Shown here: piece by piece, positions 17,057 through 26,565 of the stretch
How the letters are laid out: each line of letters starts with the position of its first letter
Numbering within the stretch: position 1 is the stretch's first letter
Assembly: GCF_900659865.1 (NCBI RefSeq)
Contig: NZ_LR213803.1
Span: forward strand, 1 to 36,323
DNA: 36,323 bases
Origin: Hyella patelloides LEGE 07179
GTDB lineage: Bacteria > Cyanobacteriota > Cyanobacteriia > Cyanobacteriales > Xenococcaceae
Direction of reading: 5' to 3'
The notes under the pieces: model-generated
What the model was told of the DNA's origin: nothing
Seen by the model: only the letters and a program-made list of their open reading frames with translations
The model's database searches: none
Program-made: the position numbers and the translations under genes

Positions 17057-19738
17057 CTATGTCCAATTACCTACAATGACATAAGCAGCCCAAAATAAGG
17101 GTACTTTCCAGTCTTGTTGGGTTACTTTCCACAAATCTAATTGAGCCAATCTGAGAGCTTCTGCTTTGGTTATGTTGGGGTTTTGGCTGAGATACTCGTA
17201 AAAGCGATCCATCATGACTGCTGTAGAGCGATCGCTGATTTGCCATAGAGTAGCTAGGGTACTGCTCACACCTGTTCTGACACTCATTCCTGCTAAACCA
17301 AGGGTGGCGCGGTTATCTCCTTTGGCGGTTTCGCAAGCACTCAGTACCAGTAGATTGATGGGTTGAGAGTCATCTAAATTACGGTTTTGTAACAGGTAGC
17401 TCAAGTCTTCGATAGTTAATTGACGATCCCAAAGCATGATAAAAGTTTGCTCTGGATTGGAGCTAAATTGTCCGTGGGTAGCTAGGTGAACAATGGAGAA
17501 GGGTTGAGAGTTGATTGTGTTGGTAAAATTTTGGCTGTTGAATTGAGAATTGAGTAATGTTTGACTATTTAAGGTGTCATTAATGGTTTTTAGTTCTGTT
17601 TTGACATTTTTTAAAGCAGCAAAATTGGCTCTTTGTTGGCTGACTCCCCCTGCTAAGGCGGTTAATTTGGCTGAAGACGATCGAGCATTGAGAAGACGTA
17701 AACCAGGAGTTACAGCGATCGCATATTTTTCTAATAGGTATTGTTTTCCATCGTATAAGGATGACATGGGGAGGTTTTGTAATTCGCCATCCAATACAAA
17801 AACTAGGGTATTAATTTCTGAAGAGGATGAATTGAGAGCGGTTTCTAGGGGTTGGATTAACCAGTTATATACTTGATGGGAAAGATAGTTAGTATCGTTC
17901 AGGCGATCTGGTTGTAACAAGTAATTATTGAGTTGGTTAATGGTGTTTGTTAGTTGGGAGTCTGTAATTACTACTTCGTGATGATGAAAACTACCATCAG
18001 GGAGAGATAAGATAACTTCTAAAATATCTGCTGTGTTTTGACGATTTCCAGGTAACACAATAGTATAGATGACTGCTGCTGAAGGATCGATTTCTTCTAT
18101 GTTGCGCTGTTGAGAAGCAACACAAGCGTCTTTGAAATAATTATCTAATTCTGCTAATTGTAGAGCTTCAATAACATCTCTTGCTTGTTTGAGGTTATCA
18201 GCAGAGGCGATTATTTCAGGTTTTTGCTCCTGTAGTAATAGTTTGGTGTACTCTCGATATATTGGTTCTACTTGCTGGCGAAAAGAAAATTGAATTTCGC
18301 GATCTAAAGCTACTAAATCACTACGTAAGTCTTGCAAAGTAGTAAAAGCAGCCTGATATGCAGCTAGTGCTTTAGCAATATCTTGCTGCTGGCGGTAGAT
18401 TCTTCCTAGTTGCCATTGCCAACGATAAGCTATTTCTGGAGCTTGGTTACTTTGAGCCAGATGTAAAGCCTGTTCGATTTGCAGTAGAGGATCGATGTTT
18501 AAATCTAGTTGTTGCTCATAGGCTAATTGTCCTAAATAGCCTAGTGCAGAAGATTCTAAACTATAATTTTCTAAATTGTGAGCCTGTTGACCTATTTTTA
18601 TGTATAGTGTGCCAATATCATCCCAAGATTGGGGTATTGATACATTATTTTCTTTGAGAGTGGTTAAACTACGAGCTAAGATTAGTTGCGTTTTTAGAGT
18701 GCGATAGTTTGGGGGAATCTCAGAAGGAGTTAGATTATTTTGGATGACAATCTGGCGAGCTAAATCCCATTTGCTCTCTCTAATGTAGAGATTTAAAAGA
18801 TTAATCTGAGCTTCTGTAATGTCCCTAAGCCTTTGAGAATTGGTAGTTTGCAGGATATTGTGATAAATGGTAATTGCTTTTTGCTGTTGGTGAACAAACT
18901 GTGGTTTATCTTCTCGTTCTTGGGCTAAATTTGCCCTAGCTTGAGCAATGTTAGCAGCAGTAAAGCTAATTTTGTTACTCAATAATGAAGATTGTAAATT
19001 GCGTTGCCCAAAAATAGTTTGACTTTGTTCAATTGTCTGTTGTGCTTTGTCTAATTTTCCTAGCAACATTAAGCTATTAGCCAAACTACTTAAAGCTTCG
19101 ATTTGTAATGTATTAGATTGTTCGGAAACGGATTTTAAAATGAATTCTAATTCCTCATTAGTTAGTTGCTGACAATCTCGATTTTCTGCCGAAAAAATAT
19201 CTAACATATTATTACAAGCACGACGATAAAATCCGAGATTTTCTAAGGCTTGAGTACGAGCTAATCTTATACCTTTAATACCAACATAATCGGCAATATT
19301 TTGATAATACATCTCTGCTTTATCCCAAGTTGCTAAAGCTTTTTTTGGCTGACCTTTTCTTAAATATAAGTGTCCCTGAGCATTCCAAAGTTGCCCTAAA
19401 ACCTGTTGTTTATTAGTGGTTTCTGGCTCTGTAGCAATCAAAGCTAGCCCATAGTCAAGTACTTGTTGTGCTTGCTTCCAATTACCTAATTGTTGTTCAT
19501 TTAAAGAAATTAAAGCTTGAGTTTGCGCCTGTTGAAGAGTTTGCTTGTGAGCAATAAATTCTTGCTCGGCTTGTTGTAAAATTTTAAGAGAAGGTTTAAA
19601 TAATCCTTGTTGATATTGTTGTTGTGCTTCTTGAATCAAACTTATACCATTAGTTTCCGATGATACAAAACTTCCAAAAGCTAGGCTGAGTATAAATCCC
19701 AACAGGCTAATAATTATAAGTTGCCAACAACGTTTCAT
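17057..19738 (-). CDS. Secreted TPR-CHAT protein (caspase-like domain)
   Basis: 893 aa. An N-terminal signal peptide or anchor (residues ~5-25, LIIISLLGFILSLAFG) is followed by ~450 residues of TPR-like helices (e.g. GHLYLRKGQPKKALATWDKA, GRIYRQQQDIAKALAAYQAA). The C-terminal CHAT domain has the catalytic His in VHLATHGQFSS and the catalytic Cys in VLSACETAKGDN, followed by GLAGMSVRTGVSSTLATLW. CHAT domains are caspase/separase-type peptidases; TPR-CHAT proteins are frequent in cyanobacteria, where HetF is the studied relative. Substrate unknown; the signal sequence points to the periplasm. It is on the same strand as pilA but separated by 299 bp and a hairpin. Confidence 0.92.
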   Translation of the reverse strand: MKRCWQLIIISLLGFILSLAFGSFVSSETNGISLIQEAQQQYQQGLFKPSLKILQQAEQEFIAHKQTLQQAQTQALISLNEQQLGNWKQAQQVLDYGLALIATEPETTNKQQVLGQLWNAQGHLYLRKGQPKKALATWDKAEMYYQNIADYVGIKGIRLARTQALENLGFYRRACNNMLDIFSAENRDCQQLTNEELEFILKSVSEQSNTLQIEALSSLANSLMLLGKLDKAQQTIEQSQTIFGQRNLQSSLLSNKISFTAANIAQARANLAQEREDKPQFVHQQQKAITIYHNILQTTNSQRLRDITEAQINLLNLYIRESKWDLARQIVIQNNLTPSEIPPNYRTLKTQLILARSLTTLKENNVSIPQSWDDIGTLYIKIGQQAHNLENYSLESSALGYLGQLAYEQQLDLNIDPLLQIEQALHLAQSNQAPEIAYRWQWQLGRIYRQQQDIAKALAAYQAAFTTLQDLRSDLVALDREIQFSFRQQVEPIYREYTKLLLQEQKPEIIASADNLKQARDVIEALQLAELDNYFKDACVASQQRNIEEIDPSAAVIYTIVLPGNRQNTADILEVILSLPDGSFHHHEVVITDSQLTNTINQLNNYLLQPDRLNDTNYLSHQVYNWLIQPLETALNSSSSEINTLVFVLDGELQNLPMSSLYDGKQYLLEKYAIAVTPGLRLLNARSSSAKLTALAGGVSQQRANFAALKNVKTELKTINDTLNSQTLLNSQFNSQNFTNTINSQPFSIVHLATHGQFSSNPEQTFIMLWDRQLTIEDLSYLLQNRNLDDSQPINLLVLSACETAKGDNRATLGLAGMSVRTGVSSTLATLWQISDRSTAVMMDRFYEYLSQNPNITKAEALRLAQLDLWKVTQQDWKVPLFWAAYVIVGNWT

Positions 19739-20515
19739 TTTTTAGAATATTATTGTAGTATTTATATATGACAAAAAAGATTTTCGAGCATTATTTCATT
19801 AAACTGTAAGAGCAATCTCAATTTCAAGATAGGGTTATGAAACATCATTTAGTTCGAGAAGTAGAGCCTTTGGGTTGTTGATCGAGTAATAGGCATTGGT
19901 GATAAGTTAAACAAAAATTATATTTTTCAACTAACGACAAATTTAGATACAGAAAGGGTTTGATAACATCTTGCATTTCACTCCTCAACCACCTGAAACT
20001 TAAGTTTCAGTCTGACAGAGTAAGTCTATTTCAATAGACTAAGAGTTGTTACTTTGAATCATGGGAGTCTTTTTGAGAAGACTTGAGACTATGAGCCAGA
20101 GATTTCAACCTTCGGCGGTTTGTAGGGCTGATGTAATAAAGATAGGGATTTGACAAAAGACAAATTATCTTAACTTGTCACTAATTAGATAACAGGTAAT
20201 TGGTAATAAGTAAGCTAGCGATGCTCATTTAAAATTGCAACAAGAATCCAATGTTTAAAATTCAAGAAAGAATCAAAAACTAATTATTATTTATATCCAA
20301 AATTGATGAATTAGCAAGCCAAATTCTTTTGTAACTTGGTAAAAGATGTTGAAATTAAAATGGAAGTAAAAAGAAAAATGAGCATTTTTAACTCGATCTA
20401 TCAGACAAAATAGCTCCTAATTTAGTACTAGGAAACTCAATAGCTCAATTAATCTCTGGTTTTTCTCAATTCATTTTTAGAATTCAGTTGTAGAACCAAA
20501 GGTGTGGCTATAACT
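19739..20515. other. Intergenic region, 777 bp, hairpins and possible gene relics
   Basis: No intact gene. Three hairpins stand in a row at 19993-20078. At ~20391-20491 an open frame without a start reads LDLSDKIAPNLVLGNSIAQ and may be a relic, but I cannot assign it. Fragments of heptamer-like repeats (ACAGGTA ATTGGTA ATAAGTA) occur near 20189-20212. Confidence 0.5.
19993..20078. repeat. Cluster of three short hairpins
   Basis: First an 18-bp perfect palindrome CTGAAACTTAAGTTTCAG (19993-20010); then AGTCTATT-TC-AATAGACT (20023-20040); then AGTCTT-tttgag-AAGACT (about 20068-20085 region). They could be repeat units or a structured RNA. No T-rich tail follows. Confidence 0.5.
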
Positions 20516-21106
20516 ATGAAATTTTTAACAGTCAGAAACGTAACACAATACGATCTAGAAAATGTTATTAATTCACTGATACTTGCTTTTTGTGCCGATC
20601 CTGTTATTCGTTGGATGTATCCTTCACCGCAGCAATATCTCGAAAATTTCCCCAATTTTGTGAGAACTTTTGGTCACAAGGCATTAGAGTTAAAAACTGT
20701 TTATACTATCGATGATTATTCTGGTGCTGCATTTTGGTTTCCACCCCATACTGAGCCTGAAAGCGAAGCAGTAGGGGAAATGTTGCAACGGACGATATCT
20801 CAACAACTACAAGAGGAAGTCTTTACCATGCTAGAAAAAATTAGTCACGATCGCCCTCAAGAGCCTCATTGGTATTTAGGAATTCTTGGTGTAGAACCAA
20901 CTCAACGTCAAAAGGGATATGGTTCAGCCTTGATGTAGCAGATCTTAGATGTTTGCGACAGCAAAAAGCAAATTGCTTATCTTGAGTCTTCTAGTAGAGC
21001 CAATATTCCATTTTATGAACAGCATGGATTTGAAATTATAAATCAGATTAAAGTGGGCAATTCTCCCACCGTTTTTCCCATGTTGCGCTATCCACAAAGA
21101 AATTGA
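20516..21106 (+). pseudogene. GNAT family N-acetyltransferase with an in-frame TAG
   Basis: Start chosen at ATG 20516 because AAAGG lies ~12 bp upstream; a GTG at 20504 is in frame. The first part carries the acetyl-CoA-binding motif GVEPTQRQKGYGSALM, and then TAG (20936-20938) interrupts. The frame continues without any shift for another 55 codons (ILDVCDSKKQIAYLESSSRA, NIPFYEQHGFEI), which is exactly the missing GNAT C-terminus, ending at TGA 21106. A single C-to-T change in CAG would explain it. The truncated product lacks the last strands of the fold. It lies 13 bp before the ABC exporter gene, so both were probably one transcript. Whether it is dead, read through or a sequencing error cannot be told. 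Confidence 0.88.
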
Positions 21107-21119
21107 TTACTGATAAACA

Positions 21120-22922
21120 ATGTCTTCTTTTAATAAAATTCTTGGCTATTACAAGAAATATAAAGCGATCGCTATTTTGAGTATCGTAGTTTCTTGTATT
21201 TTTGAAATTACTGACTTAATAGTACCTTATGCTATCGGACAAATTCTCAATGTCTTATCTCAACAACCAGTAGATAAACCAATTCAAGTAATAGTAGATC
21301 GAGTACAAAATTTAGTAACAAACACATCAGAACCCTGGCTTTCTTTAGGAGTTTTATTAAGCTTAATCATTTTAGCTACCGTGGTAAAAGCTCCCTTACA
21401 ACCTTGGTTAACCTCTTGGTTTCACTGGGAAATTTCTTTAAGAGCTAGACGCGATAGTTTTGGGGAAGTAATTCAAAAAATTCTCACTTTACCCATCGGC
21501 TTTTATGATGAAAATAATCCAGGTAGAATTGCGGGAAAAATATCGAGAGGTATCGAAAATCATACTTGGACATATCCAGAAATTGCAGGACAAATGATTC
21601 CCAAATTGGGTAGAGTCTGCGGTATTTTTGTGGTAATTCTATTAATTGACAAAGGAATAGCGATCGCTTTTTTAGCTTCTTTTATCTTTATTTTGGGTTA
21701 CAGTCTCAAACAAGTTCGAGTCTTAATTAAACAAGAAGAACTCTTAGATAAATATCAAGAAAATACCGAAAGCCATACCTCGGAAATAATCACAAATATC
21801 AAAACAGTTAAAGCCTTTGCCACCGAAGCTAATGAATTAGAAAGACAAAGACAGCGCATAGAAAGAGAATACAAAGTAATTACTTTCCGCATTCACAAAG
21901 GCTATGTTGTTTTAGCAACTTGGCTTAGAACAACCGTCCAAACTTGTGTCTTTTTAATCTTACTTTTTACCTTAATTTCCACTGTCAAAGGTAATATTTC
22001 TCTAGGACACTTTATTACCACCTTAACTGTCTCTAGTATGGCTTATGCAGAACTAGAACCCATCGGCAATTTAATCGAAGTATTTGCTCGTCGTTACGCA
22101 TCTATGCAACGATTTGCTGAATTTATGGAACTATCCCCTGGTAAAGATGCTGCGGGTTTAGATACTGAACACATAGCAACTAACCCCTATAAATTCACAG
22201 GAAAACTAGAAATTAGCCACCTCTATTTTGGCTATAATGAACAACGCCCAATTTTAAAAGATATTAACTTACTCGTAGAACCCTACCAAACTGTAGCTCT
22301 AGTTGGTCGTTCTGGTTCGGGAAAATCTACCCTGGTAAAGCTACTCTTTCGTTACTTTGAACCCAATCAAGGGCAAATTCTCATCGATGGGGAAGATATT
22401 CATAATCTAGACATTGCGGGTTATCGTCGTCGATTAGCGATTGTTCATCAAGACGTAGACATCTTTAACGGCACAGTACTAGATAACCTTACCTACGGTA
22501 ATCCTAAAGTGAGTTTACAACAGGTAGAGCAAGCCTGTGATATTGCCAGAGTAGAAGAATTTATCCACGAACTCCCCCACGGATACTACACTACTGTTGG
22601 AGAAAGAGGTGTCAGACTCTCAGGAGGGCAAAAACAACGCTTAGGAATTGCTAGAGCCTTAATAGTCGATCCTGATATCCTAATTTTTGATGAAGCAACA
22701 TCCAGTCTTGATTATGAGTCAGAGCGATCTATTCAACAAGCGATGAATTCAATTTTTGGTACTCGTACTACCATTATCATTGCCCATCGTCTTAGTACTA
22801 TCCGTGAAGCAGATAAAATTGTGGTTCTCGATAATGGCACAATAGCAGAAGTAGGCAGTCATGAAGAGTTATTAGAGCAAGCAGGAATCTACCATCGTCT
22901 TCATTTGCTGGGAAGCAAGTAG
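21120..22922 (+). CDS. ABC exporter, fused permease and ATPase (ABCB/MsbA-like)
   Basis: 600 aa, the usual half-transporter length. Residues ~15-310 form the six-helix exporter domain, including the coupling-helix segment FYDENNPGRIAGKISRG. The nucleotide-binding domain (residues ~360-598) has Walker A GRSGSGKST, Q-loop VHQDVDIFNGT, signature LSGGQKQR, Walker B ILIFDEATSSLD and H-loop IIIAHRLST, so it should be active. It works as a homodimer or with another half-transporter in the cytoplasmic membrane. Substrate cannot be predicted. The nonsense-interrupted acetyltransferase gene directly precedes it. Confidence 0.93.
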   Translation: MSSFNKILGYYKKYKAIAILSIVVSCIFEITDLIVPYAIGQILNVLSQQPVDKPIQVIVDRVQNLVTNTSEPWLSLGVLLSLIILATVVKAPLQPWLTSWFHWEISLRARRDSFGEVIQKILTLPIGFYDENNPGRIAGKISRGIENHTWTYPEIAGQMIPKLGRVCGIFVVILLIDKGIAIAFLASFIFILGYSLKQVRVLIKQEELLDKYQENTESHTSEIITNIKTVKAFATEANELERQRQRIEREYKVITFRIHKGYVVLATWLRTTVQTCVFLILLFTLISTVKGNISLGHFITTLTVSSMAYAELEPIGNLIEVFARRYASMQRFAEFMELSPGKDAAGLDTEHIATNPYKFTGKLEISHLYFGYNEQRPILKDINLLVEPYQTVALVGRSGSGKSTLVKLLFRYFEPNQGQILIDGEDIHNLDIAGYRRRLAIVHQDVDIFNGTVLDNLTYGNPKVSLQQVEQACDIARVEEFIHELPHGYYTTVGERGVRLSGGQKQRLGIARALIVDPDILIFDEATSSLDYESERSIQQAMNSIFGTRTTIIIAHRLSTIREADKIVVLDNGTIAEVGSHEELLEQAGIYHRLHLLGSK

Positions 22923-23256
22923 ATAAGCATATTTTACTTTATTAAGTGGGTTGGATTGACGAAAGCTTGACGTTCTCCTCTCCGTAAAACAGAAGGGGAT
23001 TCACTTCACCACTGAAGTGGCTTCCTCTTTCAACGAGCCGACTTATTTGGCTGTGTCTCCACATCCAAGCAGAGATCATTCTCTCCAGAGGAATTAGTAA
23101 ATTTGTATTATTGAGTTTCGTTACTCTAAATAATCTACAGATAGACGATTTTGTGTAGTAATTATTAGATGGATAATCTCATACATATTTAGACTAAATT
23201 TTACTCAAGAATGTTTACCCACCCTACAAACATTAATCAATGCTCAATAATCAAGG
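22923..23256. other. Intergenic region after the ABC exporter
   Basis: 334 bp, convergent gap between the exporter and the reductase gene. It contains the hairpin-rich segment at 22960-23105 listed separately, then AT-rich DNA without a gene. No strong terminator is evident for either gene. Confidence 0.5.
22960..23105. mobile_element. Possible IS200/IS605-type end or MITE remnant
   Basis: The stretch contains CTTGACGTTCTCCTCTCCGT, an imperfect hairpin CCTCTCCGT-AAAA-CAGAAGGGGATTC, a second hairpin CACTTCA-CCA-CTGAAGTG, and a GAGCCGAC...GGCTGTG segment. Such conserved, structured sequences resemble the ends of cyanobacterial IS200/IS605 elements carrying tnpB. No tnpA or tnpB frame is present. 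The match is from memory of the pattern, so this is tentative. Confidence 0.35.
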
Positions 23257-24618
23257 TTAAAGATTGAGAACTACCTTATTAGTTTTCGGCTGACAAATAC
23301 AAATTAAAACACTACCTTCATCGGGTTCATTAGTCGGAGGTTCAACATATTCTACTTCTCCTTCTTGTAACTCAGACATACAAGTCAAACAAATCCCCTC
23401 GCGACAACTATAAGGAGGATTAATGCCATTTTCTTCAGCAAATTCTAAAATTGTTCCATTACCTTTTTGCCAAGTTAATGTTTTCCCAGAAGCAGCAAAA
23501 ACAATTTCTGCATTGTCTATTCCTTCGGTATTAGTGGTTTTGGGCTGAGTATTACCTTTAGTTTTGCCACCTTTAGAAAAAGATTCAAAGAAAACCTTAT
23601 CTTCTACCACTCCTAATTCTCCTAAGCCACTGCGAATAGAGTCCATAAAAGCTGGTGAACCACATAAAAAGTATTCCGCATTGCTAGCACCGTAAATCTG
23701 CTGGATTTCGGGAATAATTTGAGTTTCTAGTAACTCTTTATCGACATAACCTTCACTGTGATAAAATCCTGCATCTTCTGGTCGAGGACGACTATATTTA
23801 TAATGAATATGTAAATTAGGATTCTCTTGTCCCAGAGCTAAAATAGCATCACGAAAAGCATGATAATCACCATTTCTCGCTCCATGCAAAAACCATAAAT
23901 GACGATGGGGATTTAATTTAGTACAGGCTTTCGCCATAGCAATCATAGGCGTAATACCCACTCCATTACTAATCAAAACTGCTGGTACAGAACTGGGAAC
24001 ATCAATAAAAAACTTTCCATTAGGAGGTTTTGCAGGGATAATCGAACCTTCTTCTATGACATCATGCAGAAAATTAGATGCAATTCCAGGGGGAACATCT
24101 AAATCTCTTGGCGCACCTTCTTTTTTAATTGAAAGACGATAATAACCATCTGTATTGTTGTAATCAGAAAGAGAATAAGTTCTAATTACAGGGCGAGTTT
24201 GTTCGGGAATATCTAACTTAATAGTTAAAAATTGTCCTGGCTTAAAATCAGGAAGCTCGAACTTATCTTGAGGTTTCAAATAAAAAGAAGTAATTTCTTG
24301 ACTTTCTTTTACTTTGTGATCGACTACGAAATTACGCCAATCTTTCCATGATTTATCACGATCGATAGACTCTGTGATAGTTTTTGTTGCTGCTTTTTTT
24401 TGACTGGGTTTATAGCAGGTTGCGCCTCCGATCACTGCTCCTGCGATCGCTCCTATTAAAGAGCCATAAACTGCGAATTTATGATTTTCTTTACTCTCTT
24501 TAAGACCACTCATACCAATTATCAGAGCAAAAACCATCGTTAAAATTGAAAAAACTGCCGATGCTCCTGTAATACTTCTTGTTAGGGGATTTTTGATTTG
24601 TTGTAAGCTTTCTAACAT
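23257..24618 (-). CDS. Membrane-anchored FAD/NAD(P)H reductase with C-terminal 2Fe-2S ferredoxin domain
   Basis: 453 aa. Two N-terminal hydrophobic segments (residues ~15-38 and ~46-66) anchor it. The ferredoxin-reductase part (residues ~92-345) has the FAD-binding RTYSLSD, a GVGITPM nucleotide-binding turn and FLCGSPAFMDSIR. A plant-type 2Fe-2S domain follows (residues ~365-453) with Cys in the order SCREGICLTC and CICQP (CX4CX2C...C). The order of domains resembles Hcr-type and phenol-hydroxylase-type reductases, which pass electrons from NAD(P)H to a partner; the partner is not encoded nearby. AAGGAA before the ATG at 24618 supports the start. A heptamer array lies just upstream. Confidence 0.9.
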   Translation of the reverse strand: MLESLQQIKNPLTRSITGASAVFSILTMVFALIIGMSGLKESKENHKFAVYGSLIGAIAGAVIGGATCYKPSQKKAATKTITESIDRDKSWKDWRNFVVDHKVKESQEITSFYLKPQDKFELPDFKPGQFLTIKLDIPEQTRPVIRTYSLSDYNNTDGYYRLSIKKEGAPRDLDVPPGIASNFLHDVIEEGSIIPAKPPNGKFFIDVPSSVPAVLISNGVGITPMIAMAKACTKLNPHRHLWFLHGARNGDYHAFRDAILALGQENPNLHIHYKYSRPRPEDAGFYHSEGYVDKELLETQIIPEIQQIYGASNAEYFLCGSPAFMDSIRSGLGELGVVEDKVFFESFSKGGKTKGNTQPKTTNTEGIDNAEIVFAASGKTLTWQKGNGTILEFAEENGINPPYSCREGICLTCMSELQEGEVEYVEPPTNEPDEGSVLICICQPKTNKVVLNL

Positions 24619-24635
24619 GAGATAAAATTCCTTTT

Positions 24636-24670
24636 GCTAATGATTAATGGCTAATGGATAATTGTTGATT
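24636..24670. repeat. Heptamer array upstream of the reductase gene
   Basis: Five consecutive 7-mers: GCTAATG, ATTAATG, GCTAATG, GATAATT, GTTGATT. It resembles the short tandemly repeated repetitive (STRR) heptamers of cyanobacteria and begins 18 bp upstream of the start codon at 24618. Confidence 0.6.
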
Positions 24671-24722
24671 GAGGTGTATTTTAATTGCTCTATAATTAGT
24701 TATTTATTTATCAAAAACCTTC

Positions 24723-25463
24723 CTAAAAACTGACTGATTTACTAGCAATAAATACCTGATGACTTTTTGAAAGATAGAATGAACCATAATTACTCCTAGT
24801 TTGAACTTGAAAACCGACTTGACGCAGTTTTTTAGCAATTTATGAGGATTCATAAAGACGTACATGATGTATTTCATCGTCTCGTTTGTAGTAACTTCCT
24901 TCTTTTCGCAACGTAATAATGCGACGGGTTAATTTTTTTTGTTCTCGATCTTCTTCTTTTTCAAACAGTACAATCCAATCTTCTCCCTCCTTAAATCCTT
25001 GAGTTATTCCTGTAGCCAATGGTTCTAAAATATCGAAGATAAATACACCTCCAAGTATTAAAGATTTGTAAATGCGCTCAAAAAGAACAGTTAAAATTTG
25101 ACTATTATTTTCTTCATCAAAAAGATAGTTAAGACATTCACCAATTGATGTTACAGCATTACATGGGGGTATTTCTGCTTGAAAAAGTGACTTAACTCGA
25201 AATTCTGCTTCAGGAATTCTGTTTCGAGCAATTTCAATCATCGATCGCGAAATATCGATTCCTAATACTTGATAATTAGCTTTGATAAACTCTTGCGCTG
25301 ATAATCCACTTCCACAACCCAAATCGACAATTAAACCTTCTGTAATATTATGTTTTTGGAGAATTTCTATGATGCCAGGAGCAGATTTAATCGCAAAGTC
25401 ACTAAACCCAACATCGTGGATATATGCTAAATCTTTTTTATACCAATTAGCGATTTCATTCAT
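24723..25463 (-). pseudogene. Class I SAM-dependent methyltransferase with an in-frame TAA
   Basis: The frame opens at ATG 25463 with MNEIANWYKKDLAYIHDVGF and carries motif I LIVDLGCGSGLSAQEF (residue ~45), then LGIDISRSMIEIARNRIP and GGVFIFDILEP. TAA (24842-24840) interrupts after HHVRLYESS. The same frame then continues for 38 codons (IAKKLRQVGFQVQTRSNYGS, FYLSKSHQVFIASK) to TAG 24723, and these residues are the typical last strands of such a methyltransferase. So the gene is intact apart from one nonsense codon. The truncated 207-residue form lacks the final beta hairpin and may not fold fully. Substrate unknown; no partner gene is apparent. Confidence 0.86.
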
Positions 25464-25561
25464 CAGATTTTGATTTAATAAAATTTTTTTATGAATTAAT
25501 GATGATATTTTTATGCATATAAATATAATAGTTTTTCGGCTATATAAAGTTTAAAATTAAA

Positions 25562-25747
25562 TCAGCGATCGCAAAGTTTTTTAATTATTTCACGACTGTA
25601 TTTTAATACTTCTTGAAGATTATCATTAATATCAAAACTAAATTCAATAGTTTTACCATCTTTATTGGTTACTTTTCCTTCATATTGATCGTATTCAATA
25701 TCGTATTTTATTATTCCTAAATAAGGATCGTTAATAGTTTTTGACAT
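25562..25747 (-). CDS. Small conserved-looking hypothetical protein
   Basis: 61 aa, acidic and mixed alpha/beta: two short strands (LGIIKYDIEYDQYEGKVTN), then KTIEFSFDINDNLQEVLKYS and a basic C-terminal helix. No membrane segment or signal peptide. I do not recognise the family. Codon use and the alternating pattern look like a real gene rather than a shadow frame. It lies on the same strand as its neighbours, but more than 100 bp from them. Confidence 0.55.
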   Translation of the reverse strand: MSKTINDPYLGIIKYDIEYDQYEGKVTNKDGKTIEFSFDINDNLQEVLKYSREIIKKLCDR

Positions 25748-25853
25748 TTTTTTAGATACCTAAATTTTCTTTATACAGGTAGAGAAATGAATTATAAAGG
25801 GCAATGCTTATCTTACGATTAAAGTTCTAGCGATCACCAAAATTCAAACTTGT

Positions 25854-26516
25854 TTAATCATTGTCAAATTGCAATTGAAAATCTGATGAATGCTTGTCTA
25901 ATTCACTAAATATATTAGTAGAAAATCGTTCTAAAATAAAACATACTTTTTTAAAAGGACAGAAACAAAAACATTCTTGAGCTAAGGATTGATATATTTC
26001 CCAAATCCAAGGATCGTAAGGTAAATTTAAGACAGATATTTGAAAATCCCTATATAAGCACTCATAAATCAAAGAAAAACTACTAATCCAGTTATTCTCA
26101 ATAGCTTGAGATAGTTTTGTTTCCTCTCTTAATGAACTAATACATTCTTTTCTGAGTAAATTGTATAATTTAGAATCTATTGGTTCAATGATATTCCATA
26201 ATTTACTAAGAGCATTAGATATATTTTGACTAATTTCTTTTTCAAGTTGTGGTGTCCCCAACGATAATTTGTTTTGAATACTTTTGCTAACGCCTTTAAT
26301 CATATAAGTCTCAGAATCATTAAAAAACCATATTTGAAAAATCAGATCGATAATATCATTGCAGAAAATAATTTGCGGAGCTTTTTTATTAATTAATTGG
26401 TAAGTTTGATTAATTACTTCCGTAGCTCGATCTCGATTTATAGGTTTTGTTTCTAAAGCAATTGTTAACCATTTATGATAAATATCCTGAATTAAATCTC
26501 TTTGAGCGTTAATCAT
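25854..26516 (-). CDS. Hypothetical protein, start trimmed out of a repeat
   Basis: I place the start at ATG 26516 (MINAQRDLIQDIYHKWLT), 220 aa. The open frame extends to ATG 26645, but the extra 43 codons translate a dispersed repeat (MSKTHLGNALKDSLRIAH) and are doubtful. No good Shine-Dalgarno is seen at either start. The protein is mainly helical, with a notable Cys cluster near the end (QECFCFCPFKKVCF, four Cys within 13 residues) that could bind a metal. No recognisable family. If the upstream ATG is used, the repeat has become part of the protein. Confidence 0.5.
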   Translation of the reverse strand: MINAQRDLIQDIYHKWLTIALETKPINRDRATEVINQTYQLINKKAPQIIFCNDIIDLIFQIWFFNDSETYMIKGVSKSIQNKLSLGTPQLEKEISQNISNALSKLWNIIEPIDSKLYNLLRKECISSLREETKLSQAIENNWISSFSLIYECLYRDFQISVLNLPYDPWIWEIYQSLAQECFCFCPFKKVCFILERFSTNIFSELDKHSSDFQLQFDND

Positions 26517-26565
26517 TGTGATTTGGTTTACTAACTTGTCAAGTTTAAAAGGTATATTAAAGATA

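Noticed and set aside
17574-17876. 100-codon plus-strand frame
   Set aside because: Antisense shadow of the CHAT domain, which has catalytic motifs on the other strand.
20391-20491. Open stretch reading LDLSDKIAPNLVLGNSIAQ
   Set aside because: No start codon and too short to identify; could be chance in AT-rich DNA.
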